Assembly (NCBI GenBank): GCA_945881905.1
Contig: CAMCVV010000016.1
Coordinates: 1 to 45,723, forward strand
Reading direction: 5' to 3'
Length of the DNA stretch: 45,723 nucleotides
Origin: Paenibacillus alvei
GTDB taxonomy: Bacteria > Bacillota > Bacilli > Paenibacillales > NBRC-103111
The position numbers and the translations under genes are program-made. Positions 8,719-16,892 of this stretch are shown in pieces. The notes under the pieces were generated by a model. That model was not told the origin of the DNA. It saw only the letters and a list, made by a program, of their open reading frames with translations, and did no database searches. Position 1 is the first letter of the stretch. Each line of letters starts with the position of its first letter.

Positions 8719-8727
8719 CATACATTA
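8719..8727 (+). promoter_or_regulatory. mother-cell sigma-like -10 (CATACATTA)
   Basis: CATACATTA fits both the sigma-E (CATACAnT) and sigma-K (CATAnnnTA) -10 consensus, 52 bases before the glycosyltransferase start. No -35 with correct spacing is convincing. Sporulation control of the pair downstream is therefore only suggested. Confidence 0.3.
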
Positions 8728-8778
8728 GCTATTATCGATGAACAATACTTTCATGGCAAAGGATGGGGATCATCTGTT

Positions 8779-9921
8779 ATGCATATCTTGATCGTCGCGC
8801 CAGAACAAATCCCTGTACCACCTGTAATGGGAGGATCTGTTGAGGTGTGTATCTTATCGATTGCACGTAAACTTGCTCGAACCGAGCGTGTAACGATCAT
8901 CAGTAGAGCACATCCTCGCTATCCACGAATATCCCACGAAGCGAATCTAACCATTATTCGAGTACCTTCAGGAAATGAAGGTGCCTATACCAAAGCGGTT
9001 TTGCAAGCGATATATGACAAGAAATACGATTGGATTCAAGTTGATAATCGACCTCGCATCGCAGCGAAATTGAAGCTGAAATATCCGCACACACCGGTTT
9101 CGCTTTTTTTGCATTCCATGACGTTCGTGACACCTCCTTATCGATATATGGATAGGGCTAGCCAAATGATAGCTAAAGTAGATGTGATTATTACGAACAG
9201 TTTGTCGCTCAAACAAAAAATAGCGGACGTATTTCCACAACAAAGCGATAAAGTTCGCACCGTTTTATTAGGTGTTGATTCCACTCGATTTCGTCCGCCG
9301 ACCGCGATAAGAAAACAATTTTTGCGCAGAAAGTATAACGTTCACCGAAGCTTCAATGTGTTATTTGTGGGAAGACTTATTCCAAAAAAAGGAGTCGAGG
9401 TACTCCTGAAAGCCATGAAAATTGCAGCGAAACACAGACCGAATATGCGTTTGATTATTGTGGGAGGTGCACAAAGACAAAGTTATATGATCAAATTAAG
9501 GAAAATGGTGAAAACACTTCAAGTCCCAGCCGTGTTTATCGGTAGGCTTCCACATAAACAATTACACCGTACTTATTGGCTTGGAGATTGTCTAGTGTGC
9601 CCTTCACAAAAACATGAAGCATTTGGACTTGTTAATGTTGAAGCGATGGCATCGGGGATACCTGTAATTGCTTCAAAAAACGGAGGCATCAAGGAAATTG
9701 TGGATGATCGTCATAATGGATATTTAATTCGGGATTACCCGAAATCTTCTCCTTTTGCTCGAAAAATTCTACATCTTGCTCAGCATTCGGAAAAGCGAAA
9801 GAGAATGGGTAGGCAAGCAAGAATAGACGTCTTAAGACGGTTTAGTTGGCAACGCGTAGCTCGCGATTTGCTGATGATCTATAAGTCAACGAAAGAGGAT
9901 ATGCTGAGAAAGGAAGGTTGA
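8779..9921 (+). CDS. GT4-type glycosyltransferase, CotSA-like
   Basis: A 380-residue two-domain GT-B glycosyltransferase. The N-terminal part has the MGGSVEVCILSIARKLA acceptor-domain segment. The C-terminal Glycos_transf_1 domain has VLFVGRLIPKKGVEVLLKAM near 195 and the nucleotide-sugar site KHEAFGLVNVEAMASGIPVIA near 283-303 with its E-x7-E pattern. It is followed after three bases by a YheC/YheD-type gene, so the two form an operon. That pairing and its likeness to the CotSA spore-coat glycosyltransferase suggest modification of the spore surface. This is an inference; the sugar and acceptor are unknown. Confidence 0.85.
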   Translation: MHILIVAPEQIPVPPVMGGSVEVCILSIARKLARTERVTIISRAHPRYPRISHEANLTIIRVPSGNEGAYTKAVLQAIYDKKYDWIQVDNRPRIAAKLKLKYPHTPVSLFLHSMTFVTPPYRYMDRASQMIAKVDVIITNSLSLKQKIADVFPQQSDKVRTVLLGVDSTRFRPPTAIRKQFLRRKYNVHRSFNVLFVGRLIPKKGVEVLLKAMKIAAKHRPNMRLIIVGGAQRQSYMIKLRKMVKTLQVPAVFIGRLPHKQLHRTYWLGDCLVCPSQKHEAFGLVNVEAMASGIPVIASKNGGIKEIVDDRHNGYLIRDYPKSSPFARKILHLAQHSEKRKRMGRQARIDVLRRFSWQRVARDLLMIYKSTKEDMLRKEG

Positions 9922-9924
9922 AGG

Positions 9925-10674
9925 ATGAGAAGACATATTTTAAGTAAATGGGCGAAAACCCAAGCCTTGTTACCTTATGCCAGTATTCGACGCTATATCC
10001 CGAAGACGATGGTGATGAATAAAGAGAATGTATTTCAGATGCTTCAAGAATATAGCATGGTGTACATTAAACCTGACATAGGAACGTTTGGAAAAGGTGT
10101 CATGAAAGTTGAACACAAATCCTTGCATCATAAAGATGGGTTTAGATATCAACTAGGCGTAAAGAAAGAAACATTTGAACATTTTGATGTGATGTATGAT
10201 TCCATCCTTCGTAAAACACAAAACCAAACGTACATTGTTCAAAAAGGTATTCATTTAAGCAAATATCTAGGCTTGCCGTATGATCTTAGAGTGATGGTGC
10301 AAAAATCCCCATCACATGAATGGGAAACAACGGGGATCATCGGCAGAGTTGCTCATCCAAGGAAAATTGTTACGAATTTTCACAGTGGAGGGACTTTGGT
10401 GCCGATGGAGAGACTGCTATCGCATCGGCTGCTACCAGACCGGAAACACGTATTTGTCCAACGTATTGACAAGTTAGGTGAACAGATCGCAACTACATTA
10501 AGCAAAAAATATCCTGGTATCCGAGAAATAGGGATTGACCTCGGAATAGATCGTAAGTTAAAACCATGGATCATCGAAATCAATACGCTGCCTGATCCAT
10601 ATATATTTAAGAAACTAAATCATAAAGCCATCTATGCGAAAATTATCAGATACAACAGGTTGAATAAACGATAA
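9925..10674 (+). CDS. YheC/YheD family ATP-grasp protein (spore coat associated)
   Basis: A 249-residue protein of the YheC/YheD family, whose Bacillus members are endospore coat-associated and carry an ATP-grasp-like fold. Seen: VYIKPDIGTFGKGVMKVE near residues 47-64 (nucleotide-binding strand and glycine-rich loop), LPYDLRVMVQ near 115, and the metal-site end REIGIDLGIDRKLKPWIIEINTLPD near 195-219. It starts three bases after the glycosyltransferase stop, with an SD (AAGGAAGG) inside the upstream gene, so it is probably translationally coupled. The true substrate is unknown. A terminator follows. Confidence 0.86.
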   Translation: MRRHILSKWAKTQALLPYASIRRYIPKTMVMNKENVFQMLQEYSMVYIKPDIGTFGKGVMKVEHKSLHHKDGFRYQLGVKKETFEHFDVMYDSILRKTQNQTYIVQKGIHLSKYLGLPYDLRVMVQKSPSHEWETTGIIGRVAHPRKIVTNFHSGGTLVPMERLLSHRLLPDRKHVFVQRIDKLGEQIATTLSKKYPGIREIGIDLGIDRKLKPWIIEINTLPDPYIFKKLNHKAIYAKIIRYNRLNKR

Positions 10675-10690
10675 ATACATGCTTATAGGA

Positions 10691-10722
10691 AGAGCCGGAT
10701 AAGTAGGATGGCTCTATTTTTT
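10691..10722 (+). terminator. Rho-independent terminator after the YheC/YheD gene
   Basis: Stem agagcc (10691-10696) with ggctct (10710-10715), then atttttt. Confidence 0.8.
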
Positions 10723-10734
10723 GGCAGAAAAAGC

Positions 10735-10764
10735 GTTGACAAATCAACATGATAGTGAGAAAAT
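10735..10764 (+). promoter_or_regulatory. sigma-A promoter of the lacI-type gene with overlapping inverted repeat
   Basis: A consensus -35 TTGACA (10736-10741) is 17 bases from GAAAAT (10759-10764). The inverted repeat GTTGA-caaa-TCAAC (10735-10748) covers the -35 and could be an autoregulatory operator for the LacI-family protein encoded 45 bases downstream. The operator role is inferred. Confidence 0.5.
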
Positions 10765-10808
10765 GAACGCGTGTACATATTCAACAAGTAAGGAGAGATC
10801 TAATAAAT

Positions 10809-11846
10809 TTGATTACCCGAAAAGAAGTAGCCTTAGCAGCTAATGTATCTGAAGCTACGGTGTCACGTGTTTTTAATGGGGTCAGTCCGATGCGCGAAGA
10901 TACGAAGCAAAGAGTGCTCCTCGCAGCCAAGCAGTTGAACTATTATCCGAATGCGATTGCTCAAAGCTTTGCTCGCAGGCGAAGCGGGAATCTTGGTGTC
11001 GTTCTTCCGTTTGTGCCTAACGTCCATCTGTTTTCTACGCAATATTTTTCGGAAATCTTAAGCGGAATTGGTGAAGAAGTCAGGCAACATGGCTATGACA
11101 TGCTCATATCGATGTTCACTCCACACAAAGAAATAGATTACAGCAAGCTTTTCTTGTCACAAAAGGTAGATGCCTGTGTCATTCTAGGTTCACAGGATAC
11201 ATTCGAACAGCGAGCATCTTTGCTAGAACTTCAGCGACTACAGCTCCCTTTTTGTTTAATTAATCAACACTTCGTAGATTTGGGTTTCCAGGAAGTCGAT
11301 GCTGATCATCTGCAAGGGAGTTTATTTGCAATTCATCATTTAGTTGAACAAGGTTATCGCAGGATTGCATTTGTGAATGGCTCTGCGCTATATTCTAATA
11401 GTCGTGATCGTGCTTTAGGATATGAAATCGCGATGAAACAAGCAGGTCTAGAACCGTTACTTCATTTGCATCTCGAAGGAAACTACAGTCGCAAAAGCGG
11501 CTATCAACTCGCAGCTACAGTATGGGAACAACGAGATGATATCGATGCTTTACTTGTTGCCAATGATCGCATGGCGATTGGTCTGATGCAAGGATTACGT
11601 GAAATTGATCCACATGCGAGTCAACGGTTTGCAATCGTCGGCTGTGATGATTCTGATGCTGCTAGGTTACATAACCCGGCACTAACCAGTATAAATGTGC
11701 CATTTTTCGATATGGGTAAGGTCGCAACAAAACATATACTGCAGTCTCTTAAGGAGCCAAGTCTGCGTCCTACTTTGCTTACTCAGCTACCGACTCACTT
11801 GATCATTAGAGAGTCTTCTTTACAGAAGGAAACACAAATTCGATGA
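10809..11846 (+). CDS. LacI family transcriptional regulator
   Basis: A 345-residue regulator. The N-terminal helix-turn-helix is VALAANVSEATVSRVFNG at residues 7-24, with the family hinge helix following (LNYYPNAIAQSFARR near 46-60). The rest is a periplasmic-binding-protein-like sensor domain with DALLVANDRMAIGLMQGL and IVGCDDSDAARLHNPALTSI, typical of sugar-responsive members. The start is TTG with AAGGAGAG 11 bases upstream; stops exclude a longer frame. It is 28 bases ahead of two dehydrogenases and a ThuA protein in the same direction, so it most likely controls that sugar-related operon. Its effector is unknown. Confidence 0.93.
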   Translation: MITRKEVALAANVSEATVSRVFNGVSPMREDTKQRVLLAAKQLNYYPNAIAQSFARRRSGNLGVVLPFVPNVHLFSTQYFSEILSGIGEEVRQHGYDMLISMFTPHKEIDYSKLFLSQKVDACVILGSQDTFEQRASLLELQRLQLPFCLINQHFVDLGFQEVDADHLQGSLFAIHHLVEQGYRRIAFVNGSALYSNSRDRALGYEIAMKQAGLEPLLHLHLEGNYSRKSGYQLAATVWEQRDDIDALLVANDRMAIGLMQGLREIDPHASQRFAIVGCDDSDAARLHNPALTSINVPFFDMGKVATKHILQSLKEPSLRPTLLTQLPTHLIIRESSLQKETQIR

Positions 11847-11874
11847 ACGATCGATAATTTAAGGAGGTAGACAT

Positions 11875-13035
11875 ATGAATACGTACCGTATTGGCATGGT
11901 AGGTTACAAGTTCATGGGGAAAGCGCATAGTCATGCATACCGTGATTTACCGATGTTTTTTCCTCAAGTGGCATCACCTGAAATGTCCGTCATCTGTGGT
12001 CGTAATGAAGAGGGTGTCTCTCAAGCTGCAAAGCAATTTGGTTGGAAAGAGTATTGTTTGGACTGGAAAGAGCTCATCGCTCGTTCAGATATCGATATTA
12101 TCGATATTAATGCACCAAGTAATGCGCACAAAGAGATAGCGATTGCTGCAGCAAAAGCAGGTAAGCATATTTTCTGTGAGAAGCCTCTAGCGCTTACTCT
12201 CGCAGATGCGCGTGAAATGCTTAAAGCAGCAGAGCAAGCGAATATTACGCACATGATCGGATTCAATTATCGATTTGCACCCGCAGTTCACTTAGCGAGA
12301 AAGCTTATTGCAGAAGGACGACTTGGCGAAATCTATCACTTCCGAGGTATGTTTTTACAAGACTGGATAGTTGACCCTGATTTCCCTTTGGTGTGGCGCT
12401 TACAAAAAGAAGTAGCGGGTTCAGGCTCACATGGAGATCTAGGTGCACATGTGATCGACATGGCTCATTATTTAGTCGGTGGGATACAAGAAGTGATTGG
12501 GATGAGCGAGACTTTCATCAAGGAACGTCCGATGGCAAGTTCGATGACGGGCTTAAGTGCAAAAGGAAGTAAAGATGCGCCACGAGCACAAGTGAATGTT
12601 GACGATGCTACGTTATTCTTAGCTCGTTTTGATAACGGTGCTTTGGGAAGTTTCGAAGCGACTCGCTTTGCTCCTGGTCATCGTTGCACGAATACTTTCG
12701 AAATAAATGGAAGTAAAGGCAGTGTGAAATTTGATTTCGAACGCATGAATGAGCTTGAAGTGTATTTTACAGATGATGCGGAAGATGTGCAAGGGTTCCG
12801 TCGAGTTATCGTAACAGACCCATCGCATGCCTATATGGATGCATGGTGGCCACCGGGTCACACAATTGGATATGAGCATACATTCATCCATGAAGTTGTT
12901 GAGCTGATGAATGCATTATCAGAGAACAGACAACCGATTCCTAATTTTGTTGATGGTGTTAAGTGCCATGAAGTCCTTGAAGCCGTAGAGCAATCGATTG
13001 CTCAGCGTCGATGGGTTCGTATTGATGAAGTATAA
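11875..13035 (+). CDS. Gfo/Idh/MocA family oxidoreductase (first copy)
   Basis: A 386-residue NAD(P)-dependent sugar or cyclitol dehydrogenase. The N-terminal Rossmann domain begins GMVGYKFMGKAHSHAY at residues 7-22, in place of the usual GxGxxG. The catalytic lysine is in CEKPLAL near residue 99, and GDLGAHVIDMAHYL near 190 provides the usual D-x-x-x-H-x-x-D active-site residues. AAGGAGG stands before the ATG. It is second in the LacI-dehydrogenase-ThuA-dehydrogenase cluster. In related ThuAB systems such enzymes oxidise disaccharides at C3; whether that holds here is inference. Confidence 0.9.
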   Translation: MNTYRIGMVGYKFMGKAHSHAYRDLPMFFPQVASPEMSVICGRNEEGVSQAAKQFGWKEYCLDWKELIARSDIDIIDINAPSNAHKEIAIAAAKAGKHIFCEKPLALTLADAREMLKAAEQANITHMIGFNYRFAPAVHLARKLIAEGRLGEIYHFRGMFLQDWIVDPDFPLVWRLQKEVAGSGSHGDLGAHVIDMAHYLVGGIQEVIGMSETFIKERPMASSMTGLSAKGSKDAPRAQVNVDDATLFLARFDNGALGSFEATRFAPGHRCTNTFEINGSKGSVKFDFERMNELEVYFTDDAEDVQGFRRVIVTDPSHAYMDAWWPPGHTIGYEHTFIHEVVELMNALSENRQPIPNFVDGVKCHEVLEAVEQSIAQRRWVRIDEV

Positions 13036-13108
13036 CTTTGATGAATTATAACAGTGATTGGATCACGGATAGTTTACATACAGGGATGAATAAGGGAGTG
13101 ATTCTTAG

Positions 13109-13735
13109 TTGAAGAATGCATTAATCATCTGGGGTGGTTGGGAAGGTCATCAACCAGAAGAAGTTGCAGGTATTTGTGAGAGCTTGCTACAAAAAGAGAA
13201 CTACCAAGTGGAAGTGTCCAACACTCTTGACGCTTTCTTAGATGATGATAAGTTACGAACAATGGATCTGATTGTACCTATTTGGACAATGGGTAAAATC
13301 ACTAACGAACAATTATCTCCAATGATCAAAGCTGTGAAAGAAGGTGGCGCTGGACTAGCAGGTTGCCACGGAGGGATGGCTGATTCCTTCCGTAATGATG
13401 TGGAGTACCAGTACATGGTTGGTGGGCAATGGGTAGCACATCCGGGTAATGATGGCGTTACATATAACGTTAGAATGACAGATGCAGCTCACCCCTTAAC
13501 GAAAGGGATTGAAGATTTTGTCGTTGTCTCCGAACAATACTACATGCATATCGATCCAGCAATTAACGTGCATGCAGTTACACATTTTGGTGAAGTCGTG
13601 ATGCCCGTTGTGTGGACGAAAACGTATGGGCTAGGGAAAATATATTATTGCAGTTTGGGACATCAAGCGAATATTGTCCGTATGCCAGAAACACTAGAAC
13701 TCTTGCGCAGAGGCATGTTATGGGCGACAAGATAA
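13109..13735 (+). CDS. ThuA domain protein
   Basis: A 208-residue protein with a class I glutamine-amidotransferase-like fold of the ThuA (trehalose utilisation) family. Seen: ALIIWGGWEGHQPEEVA at residues 4-20, then GGAGLAGCHGGMADSFR near 80-96 and YMVGGQWVAHPG near 101-112, all hallmarks of the family. The canonical amidotransferase triad is not expected in ThuA proteins. The start is TTG, eight bases after AAGGGAGTG. It lies between two Gfo/Idh dehydrogenases, the usual company of ThuA. A role in processing keto-sugars is likely, but the reaction is not established from sequence. Confidence 0.9.
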   Translation: MKNALIIWGGWEGHQPEEVAGICESLLQKENYQVEVSNTLDAFLDDDKLRTMDLIVPIWTMGKITNEQLSPMIKAVKEGGAGLAGCHGGMADSFRNDVEYQYMVGGQWVAHPGNDGVTYNVRMTDAAHPLTKGIEDFVVVSEQYYMHIDPAINVHAVTHFGEVVMPVVWTKTYGLGKIYYCSLGHQANIVRMPETLELLRRGMLWATR

Positions 13736-13829
13736 TCGCAGATCTATGTATTCTGACGAGTGGATATCCGATGTGTATGGAATATTGAAGACATGATTAT
13801 AGGGAATCACAGAGAGAGGGAACGTATAC

Positions 13830-14921
13830 ATGGAAAAGATGGATGTTGGTATTATTGGATGTGGCAACATTAGCAGAACATATATGGAGAACATACCCAA
13901 ATTCGCAGGGTTAAGATTGAAAGCCTGTGCAGACATTGATCTCGATCGAGCCATATCTAGAGCACAAGAGTTCAGTATTCCACACGCATATTCCGTAGAA
14001 CAGTTACTTGCGGACCCCACGATTCGGATTGTAGTGAATTTAACGATTCCTGCTGCACATGCTGAAGTGTGTCTACAGGCGTTGCATGCAGGTAAACATG
14101 TCCATGTTGAGAAGCCTCTTGCGGTAACTCGAGAAGAAGGTCGCGACATATTAGAGCTCGCGAAACGCAAGGGCTTGCTCGTGGGATGTGCTCCGGATAC
14201 ATTTCTAGGCGGGGGATTACAAACTTGTCGCAAGCTTTTGGATGATGGAGTGATTGGAACTCCTGTAGCAGCTACAGCGTTTATGATGAGCGGAGGTCAT
14301 GAGAGTTGGCATCCTGCACCTGAGTTTTACTATGAGCTAGGTGGCGGTCCGATGTTTGACATGGGTCCATATTACCTTACTTCATTGATTGCTCTTCTCG
14401 GTCCTATTGAACGCGTAACGAGCTCTGCTAAAATTAGTTTTGCAGAACGCATGATTACAAGTCAACCGAAATATGGACAAATGATTACTGTAAAGACACC
14501 TACGCACATTGCTGGAGTCATTGATTTCAAGCAAGGAGCCATTGCTACGCTCGTAACGAGCTTTGACATCAAAGCGGGAACACATCTACCGAACATCGAG
14601 ATCTATGGGACTGAAGGTACATTGCGAGTTCCAGATCCGAATGGTTTCGGTGGGAAAATCGAATTATTACGAAAGGGAAGTAATGAATGGGAACTCATTT
14701 CACTTACACATCCATTCGCGGATAATTCGAGAGGAGTCGGTGTCGCGGATATTGCGCGAACACTTCGTACAGGGGAACCACAGCGTAGCAGCGGGCGACT
14801 AGCTTACCATGTGCTTGAAGCGATGCATGGTTTCCATGACGCTTCACTTGAAGGTAAACATTACCATATGCTAAGTACGTGTGACAGACCCGATCCCATT
14901 GATCCCAATGAAGTGCTTTGA
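13830..14921 (+). CDS. Gfo/Idh/MocA family oxidoreductase (second copy)
   Basis: A 363-residue dehydrogenase clearly different from the copy at 11875. The Rossmann fingerprint is IIGCGNISRTYM at residues 7-18, and the catalytic lysine is in VEKPLAVT near 96. The active-site segment reads GGGPMFDMGPYYLTSL near 172-187, the subgroup with DMGPYY in place of the histidine-containing GAHxxD form of the first copy. The two are therefore unlikely to be redundant and may act on successive or different substrates. It closes the LacI/ThuA cluster, 94 bases after the ThuA gene, with a purine-rich SD. Confidence 0.9.
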   Translation: MEKMDVGIIGCGNISRTYMENIPKFAGLRLKACADIDLDRAISRAQEFSIPHAYSVEQLLADPTIRIVVNLTIPAAHAEVCLQALHAGKHVHVEKPLAVTREEGRDILELAKRKGLLVGCAPDTFLGGGLQTCRKLLDDGVIGTPVAATAFMMSGGHESWHPAPEFYYELGGGPMFDMGPYYLTSLIALLGPIERVTSSAKISFAERMITSQPKYGQMITVKTPTHIAGVIDFKQGAIATLVTSFDIKAGTHLPNIEIYGTEGTLRVPDPNGFGGKIELLRKGSNEWELISLTHPFADNSRGVGVADIARTLRTGEPQRSSGRLAYHVLEAMHGFHDASLEGKHYHMLSTCDRPDPIDPNEVL

Positions 14922-14980
14922 ATATTGGATGATTCGGATATAAGCTGAACGCTAAATGATGTATCTCCGATATCTCATCT

Positions 14981-15021
14981 TCAAAAGCATCATCATCTGA
15001 AAATTATGAAGATGCTTTTGA
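14981..15021. terminator. hairpin between the dehydrogenase and sspI
   Basis: An 11-bp perfect stem (tcaaaagcatc at 14981-14991, gatgcttttga at 15011-15021) lies between convergent genes and overlaps the 3' end of sspI. T runs are weak, so termination efficiency is uncertain. Confidence 0.5.
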
Positions 15022-15234
15022 AGCTAGCCGAGATAACACGTGCCCATGAAGTGCATGAACAATTTGGTTTTTGATGTCTTCGTGAATATCTTCCCATACC
15101 ATCTCCAAAATTACTCCTAAACCTGGTAGTATCCGTTCTTCTCCACCGATCGAATCATCAATGACTTGACGAAGTTCATTGATGGATTTGTGTTGCAATC
15201 GATTGATAATCGCTTCTCGTAACTGTAGATTCAT
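15004..15234 (-). CDS. sspI: small acid-soluble spore protein SspI
   Basis: A 76-residue minor SASP of the SspI type. The start MNLQLREAII, the central GGEERILPGLGVILEMVWED segment and the short helical C terminus match the pattern of Bacillus subtilis SspI. The ATG at 15234 is chosen over the upstream GTG (15243) because GAGGTGG lies just before it and because the family begins MNL. Known SspI genes are expressed in the forespore under sigma-G, and a CATACTA -10 is present upstream. As in B. subtilis, a TrmH-type methyltransferase gene lies nearby. Confidence 0.85.
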   Translation of the reverse strand: MNLQLREAIINRLQHKSINELRQVIDDSIGGEERILPGLGVILEMVWEDIHEDIKNQIVHALHGHVLSRLASKASS

Positions 15235-15264
15235 TTCATCCACCTCGTTTATTTAATGTGCACA

Positions 15265-15294
15265 TAGTATGCGCATCTAATTATGATATAATAC
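15265..15294 (-). promoter_or_regulatory. candidate sigma-G promoter of sspI
   Basis: On the minus strand a perfect sigma-G -10, CATACTA (15271-15265), is 17 bases from GTATTA (15294-15289), close to the sigma-G -35. It is 31 bases upstream of the sspI ATG and overlaps the divergent promoter of the KtrA-like gene. Confidence 0.6.
15284..15292 (+). promoter_or_regulatory. extended -10 sigma-A promoter of the KtrA-like gene
   Basis: TGaTATAAT at 15284-15292 is a consensus extended -10, 40 bases before the start at 15332. The -35 is poor (atagta). Confidence 0.6.
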
Positions 15295-15331
15295 GATTAT
15301 TGAATGATTTCATGTAAAGGAATGAACGAGT

Positions 15332-15991
15332 ATGAAAAAGCAGTTTGCTGTCATTGGACTAGGACGATTTGGTGCTAGTGTAGCTCAAACACTAGTGAAA
15401 TTAAATCATGAGATTTTAGCGATTGATTATAAAGAAAGCATTGTTCAAGATATGTCTGCGATCGTGACGCATGCGATACAAGCAGATTCTACAGATGAAG
15501 AAGCAATGAGAGCCATCGGCATTAGGAATTTCGATGTCGTGATTGTGGCCATTGGGGAAAACATTCAAGCGAGTATTTTAACTACGTTAATCTTGAAAGA
15601 ACTGGGTGTTCCACAAATAGTTGTGAAAGCATCGAACGAACTTCATGGAAAAGTGTTGTATAAAATTGGTGCAGATAAAGTGATTTTCCCTGAAAGAGAT
15701 ATGGGTGAACGAACGGCACGTAATTTGATATCGTCTAATATTGTAGAGCATTTTGAATTTACGACGGATTATAGTATTGCGGAAATTATTGTGTCATCGA
15801 AAATGGTTGGCAAAAACTTGAAACAACTCGATATACGCGCGAAATATTCATGTAATATTATAGCTATAAAAAAAGGAGATCAACTGATTATTCCTCCAAG
15901 TGCAGATGAGAAGCTAGCTCAAGAGGATATTCTTGTTGTGATCGGTAAAAATCAAGATTTACATCGATTTGAAAGTACGATTATGGAGTAA
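15332..15991 (+). CDS. TrkA/KtrA-type potassium uptake regulatory protein (RCK domain)
   Basis: A 219-residue cytoplasmic gating subunit of Ktr potassium transporters. The RCK-N Rossmann domain starts with VIGLGRFGASVAQTL at residues 7-21 and has the acidic end of strand 2 (AIDYKE near 35), which binds the nucleotide ligand. The RCK-C domain covers about residues 135-218 (FTTDYSIAEIIV...IIAIKKGDQLIIPPSADEKL). The length matches KtrA/KtrC. No ktrB-like membrane subunit is in the window, so the partner must be elsewhere. The methyltransferase start lies four bases after its stop. Confidence 0.93.
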   Translation: MKKQFAVIGLGRFGASVAQTLVKLNHEILAIDYKESIVQDMSAIVTHAIQADSTDEEAMRAIGIRNFDVVIVAIGENIQASILTTLILKELGVPQIVVKASNELHGKVLYKIGADKVIFPERDMGERTARNLISSNIVEHFEFTTDYSIAEIIVSSKMVGKNLKQLDIRAKYSCNIIAIKKGDQLIIPPSADEKLAQEDILVVIGKNQDLHRFESTIME

Positions 15992-15995
15992 ATGC

Positions 15996-16799
15996 ATGGA
16001 TATTGAAATTACTTCTACACAAAATCCCAAAGTGAAACAATGGGCACAATTACTCGAAAAAAGTGGTAGGGAAAAGTATAATCAGTTTCTGATTGAAGGG
16101 GTTCATCTCATTGAAGAAGCCATTCAAGCTGATGCGTTGATACACACAATTGTTTACCGTTTAGATGGAAGTAAACCTCATGATCTCTATCAAGCTACTC
16201 GTGATAAGTCCATGTCATGGGTAGGTGTCAGTCCGACTATTTTTGCGAAATGTACAGATACGCATTCACCTCAACATGTGTTTGCAATTGTAGAGAAACC
16301 TAACTTCACGATCGAACCATTTCTCGAACGTGATCAACATCTTGTGATTGTCGTAGATGGCATACAAGATCCGGGAAACCTAGGTACGATCATTCGAAGT
16401 GCAGATGCTGTTGGTGCAAGCGGTATTGTGCTAGGACAGGGGACTGTAGATGTATTCAACCCCAAAACCATTCGTTCCACAATGGGGTCTATTTTCCATG
16501 TACCGATAATTGAAGTGAATTTAACGGAGTTGTTACTTCGGGTCAAGGACAAGGGGATTCAATTCGTAAGCACGAGTCTCCAAGCAACACAAACGTGCTA
16601 TGAAGTGGATTATCGCAAACCGACATGGTTCATAGTTGGGAATGAAGCTCGAGGTGTATCTCGTTCCGTTGCCTTACATGCAGATATCGAGGTCATCATT
16701 CCAATGCCCGGTCAAGCAGAATCTTTAAATGTCGCTATGGCAACAACGGTTTTGCTGTTTGAAGCGAATCGGCAGCGTATCACGTCACGCAAAGCATGA
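15996..16799 (+). CDS. ysgA: TrmH/SpoU family RNA 2'-O-methyltransferase, YsgA-like
   Basis: A 267-residue SPOUT methyltransferase that moves a methyl group from S-adenosylmethionine to a ribose of rRNA or tRNA. An N-terminal RNA-binding domain (about residues 1-100, STQNPKVKQWAQLLEKSGREK) precedes the knotted catalytic domain with NLGTIIRSADAVGASGIVL (motif 1, Arg in IRSA), IVGNEARGVS (motif 2) and IPMPGQAESLNVAMA (motif 3). The ATG at 15996 is preferred over the upstream TTG at 15969 because GGAG lies seven bases before it and the longer form would overlap the KtrA-like gene. The target nucleotide is unknown. Confidence 0.93.
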   Translation: MDIEITSTQNPKVKQWAQLLEKSGREKYNQFLIEGVHLIEEAIQADALIHTIVYRLDGSKPHDLYQATRDKSMSWVGVSPTIFAKCTDTHSPQHVFAIVEKPNFTIEPFLERDQHLVIVVDGIQDPGNLGTIIRSADAVGASGIVLGQGTVDVFNPKTIRSTMGSIFHVPIIEVNLTELLLRVKDKGIQFVSTSLQATQTCYEVDYRKPTWFIVGNEARGVSRSVALHADIEVIIPMPGQAESLNVAMATTVLLFEANRQRITSRKA

Positions 16800-16892
16800 A
16801 GTCGAGTATCCAGCTCTCATTTGATTTGCTCTAAATTCAGTTAAACACGCATAAGGTGTTATGAATGAGAGTAAGTTGGAGGGCTTGTACAC

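Noticed and set aside
13718-14233. A 171-codon minus-strand frame over the second Gfo/Idh gene
   Set aside because: The plus strand carries an intact dehydrogenase with all motifs; the antisense frame lacks an SD and has unusual composition.
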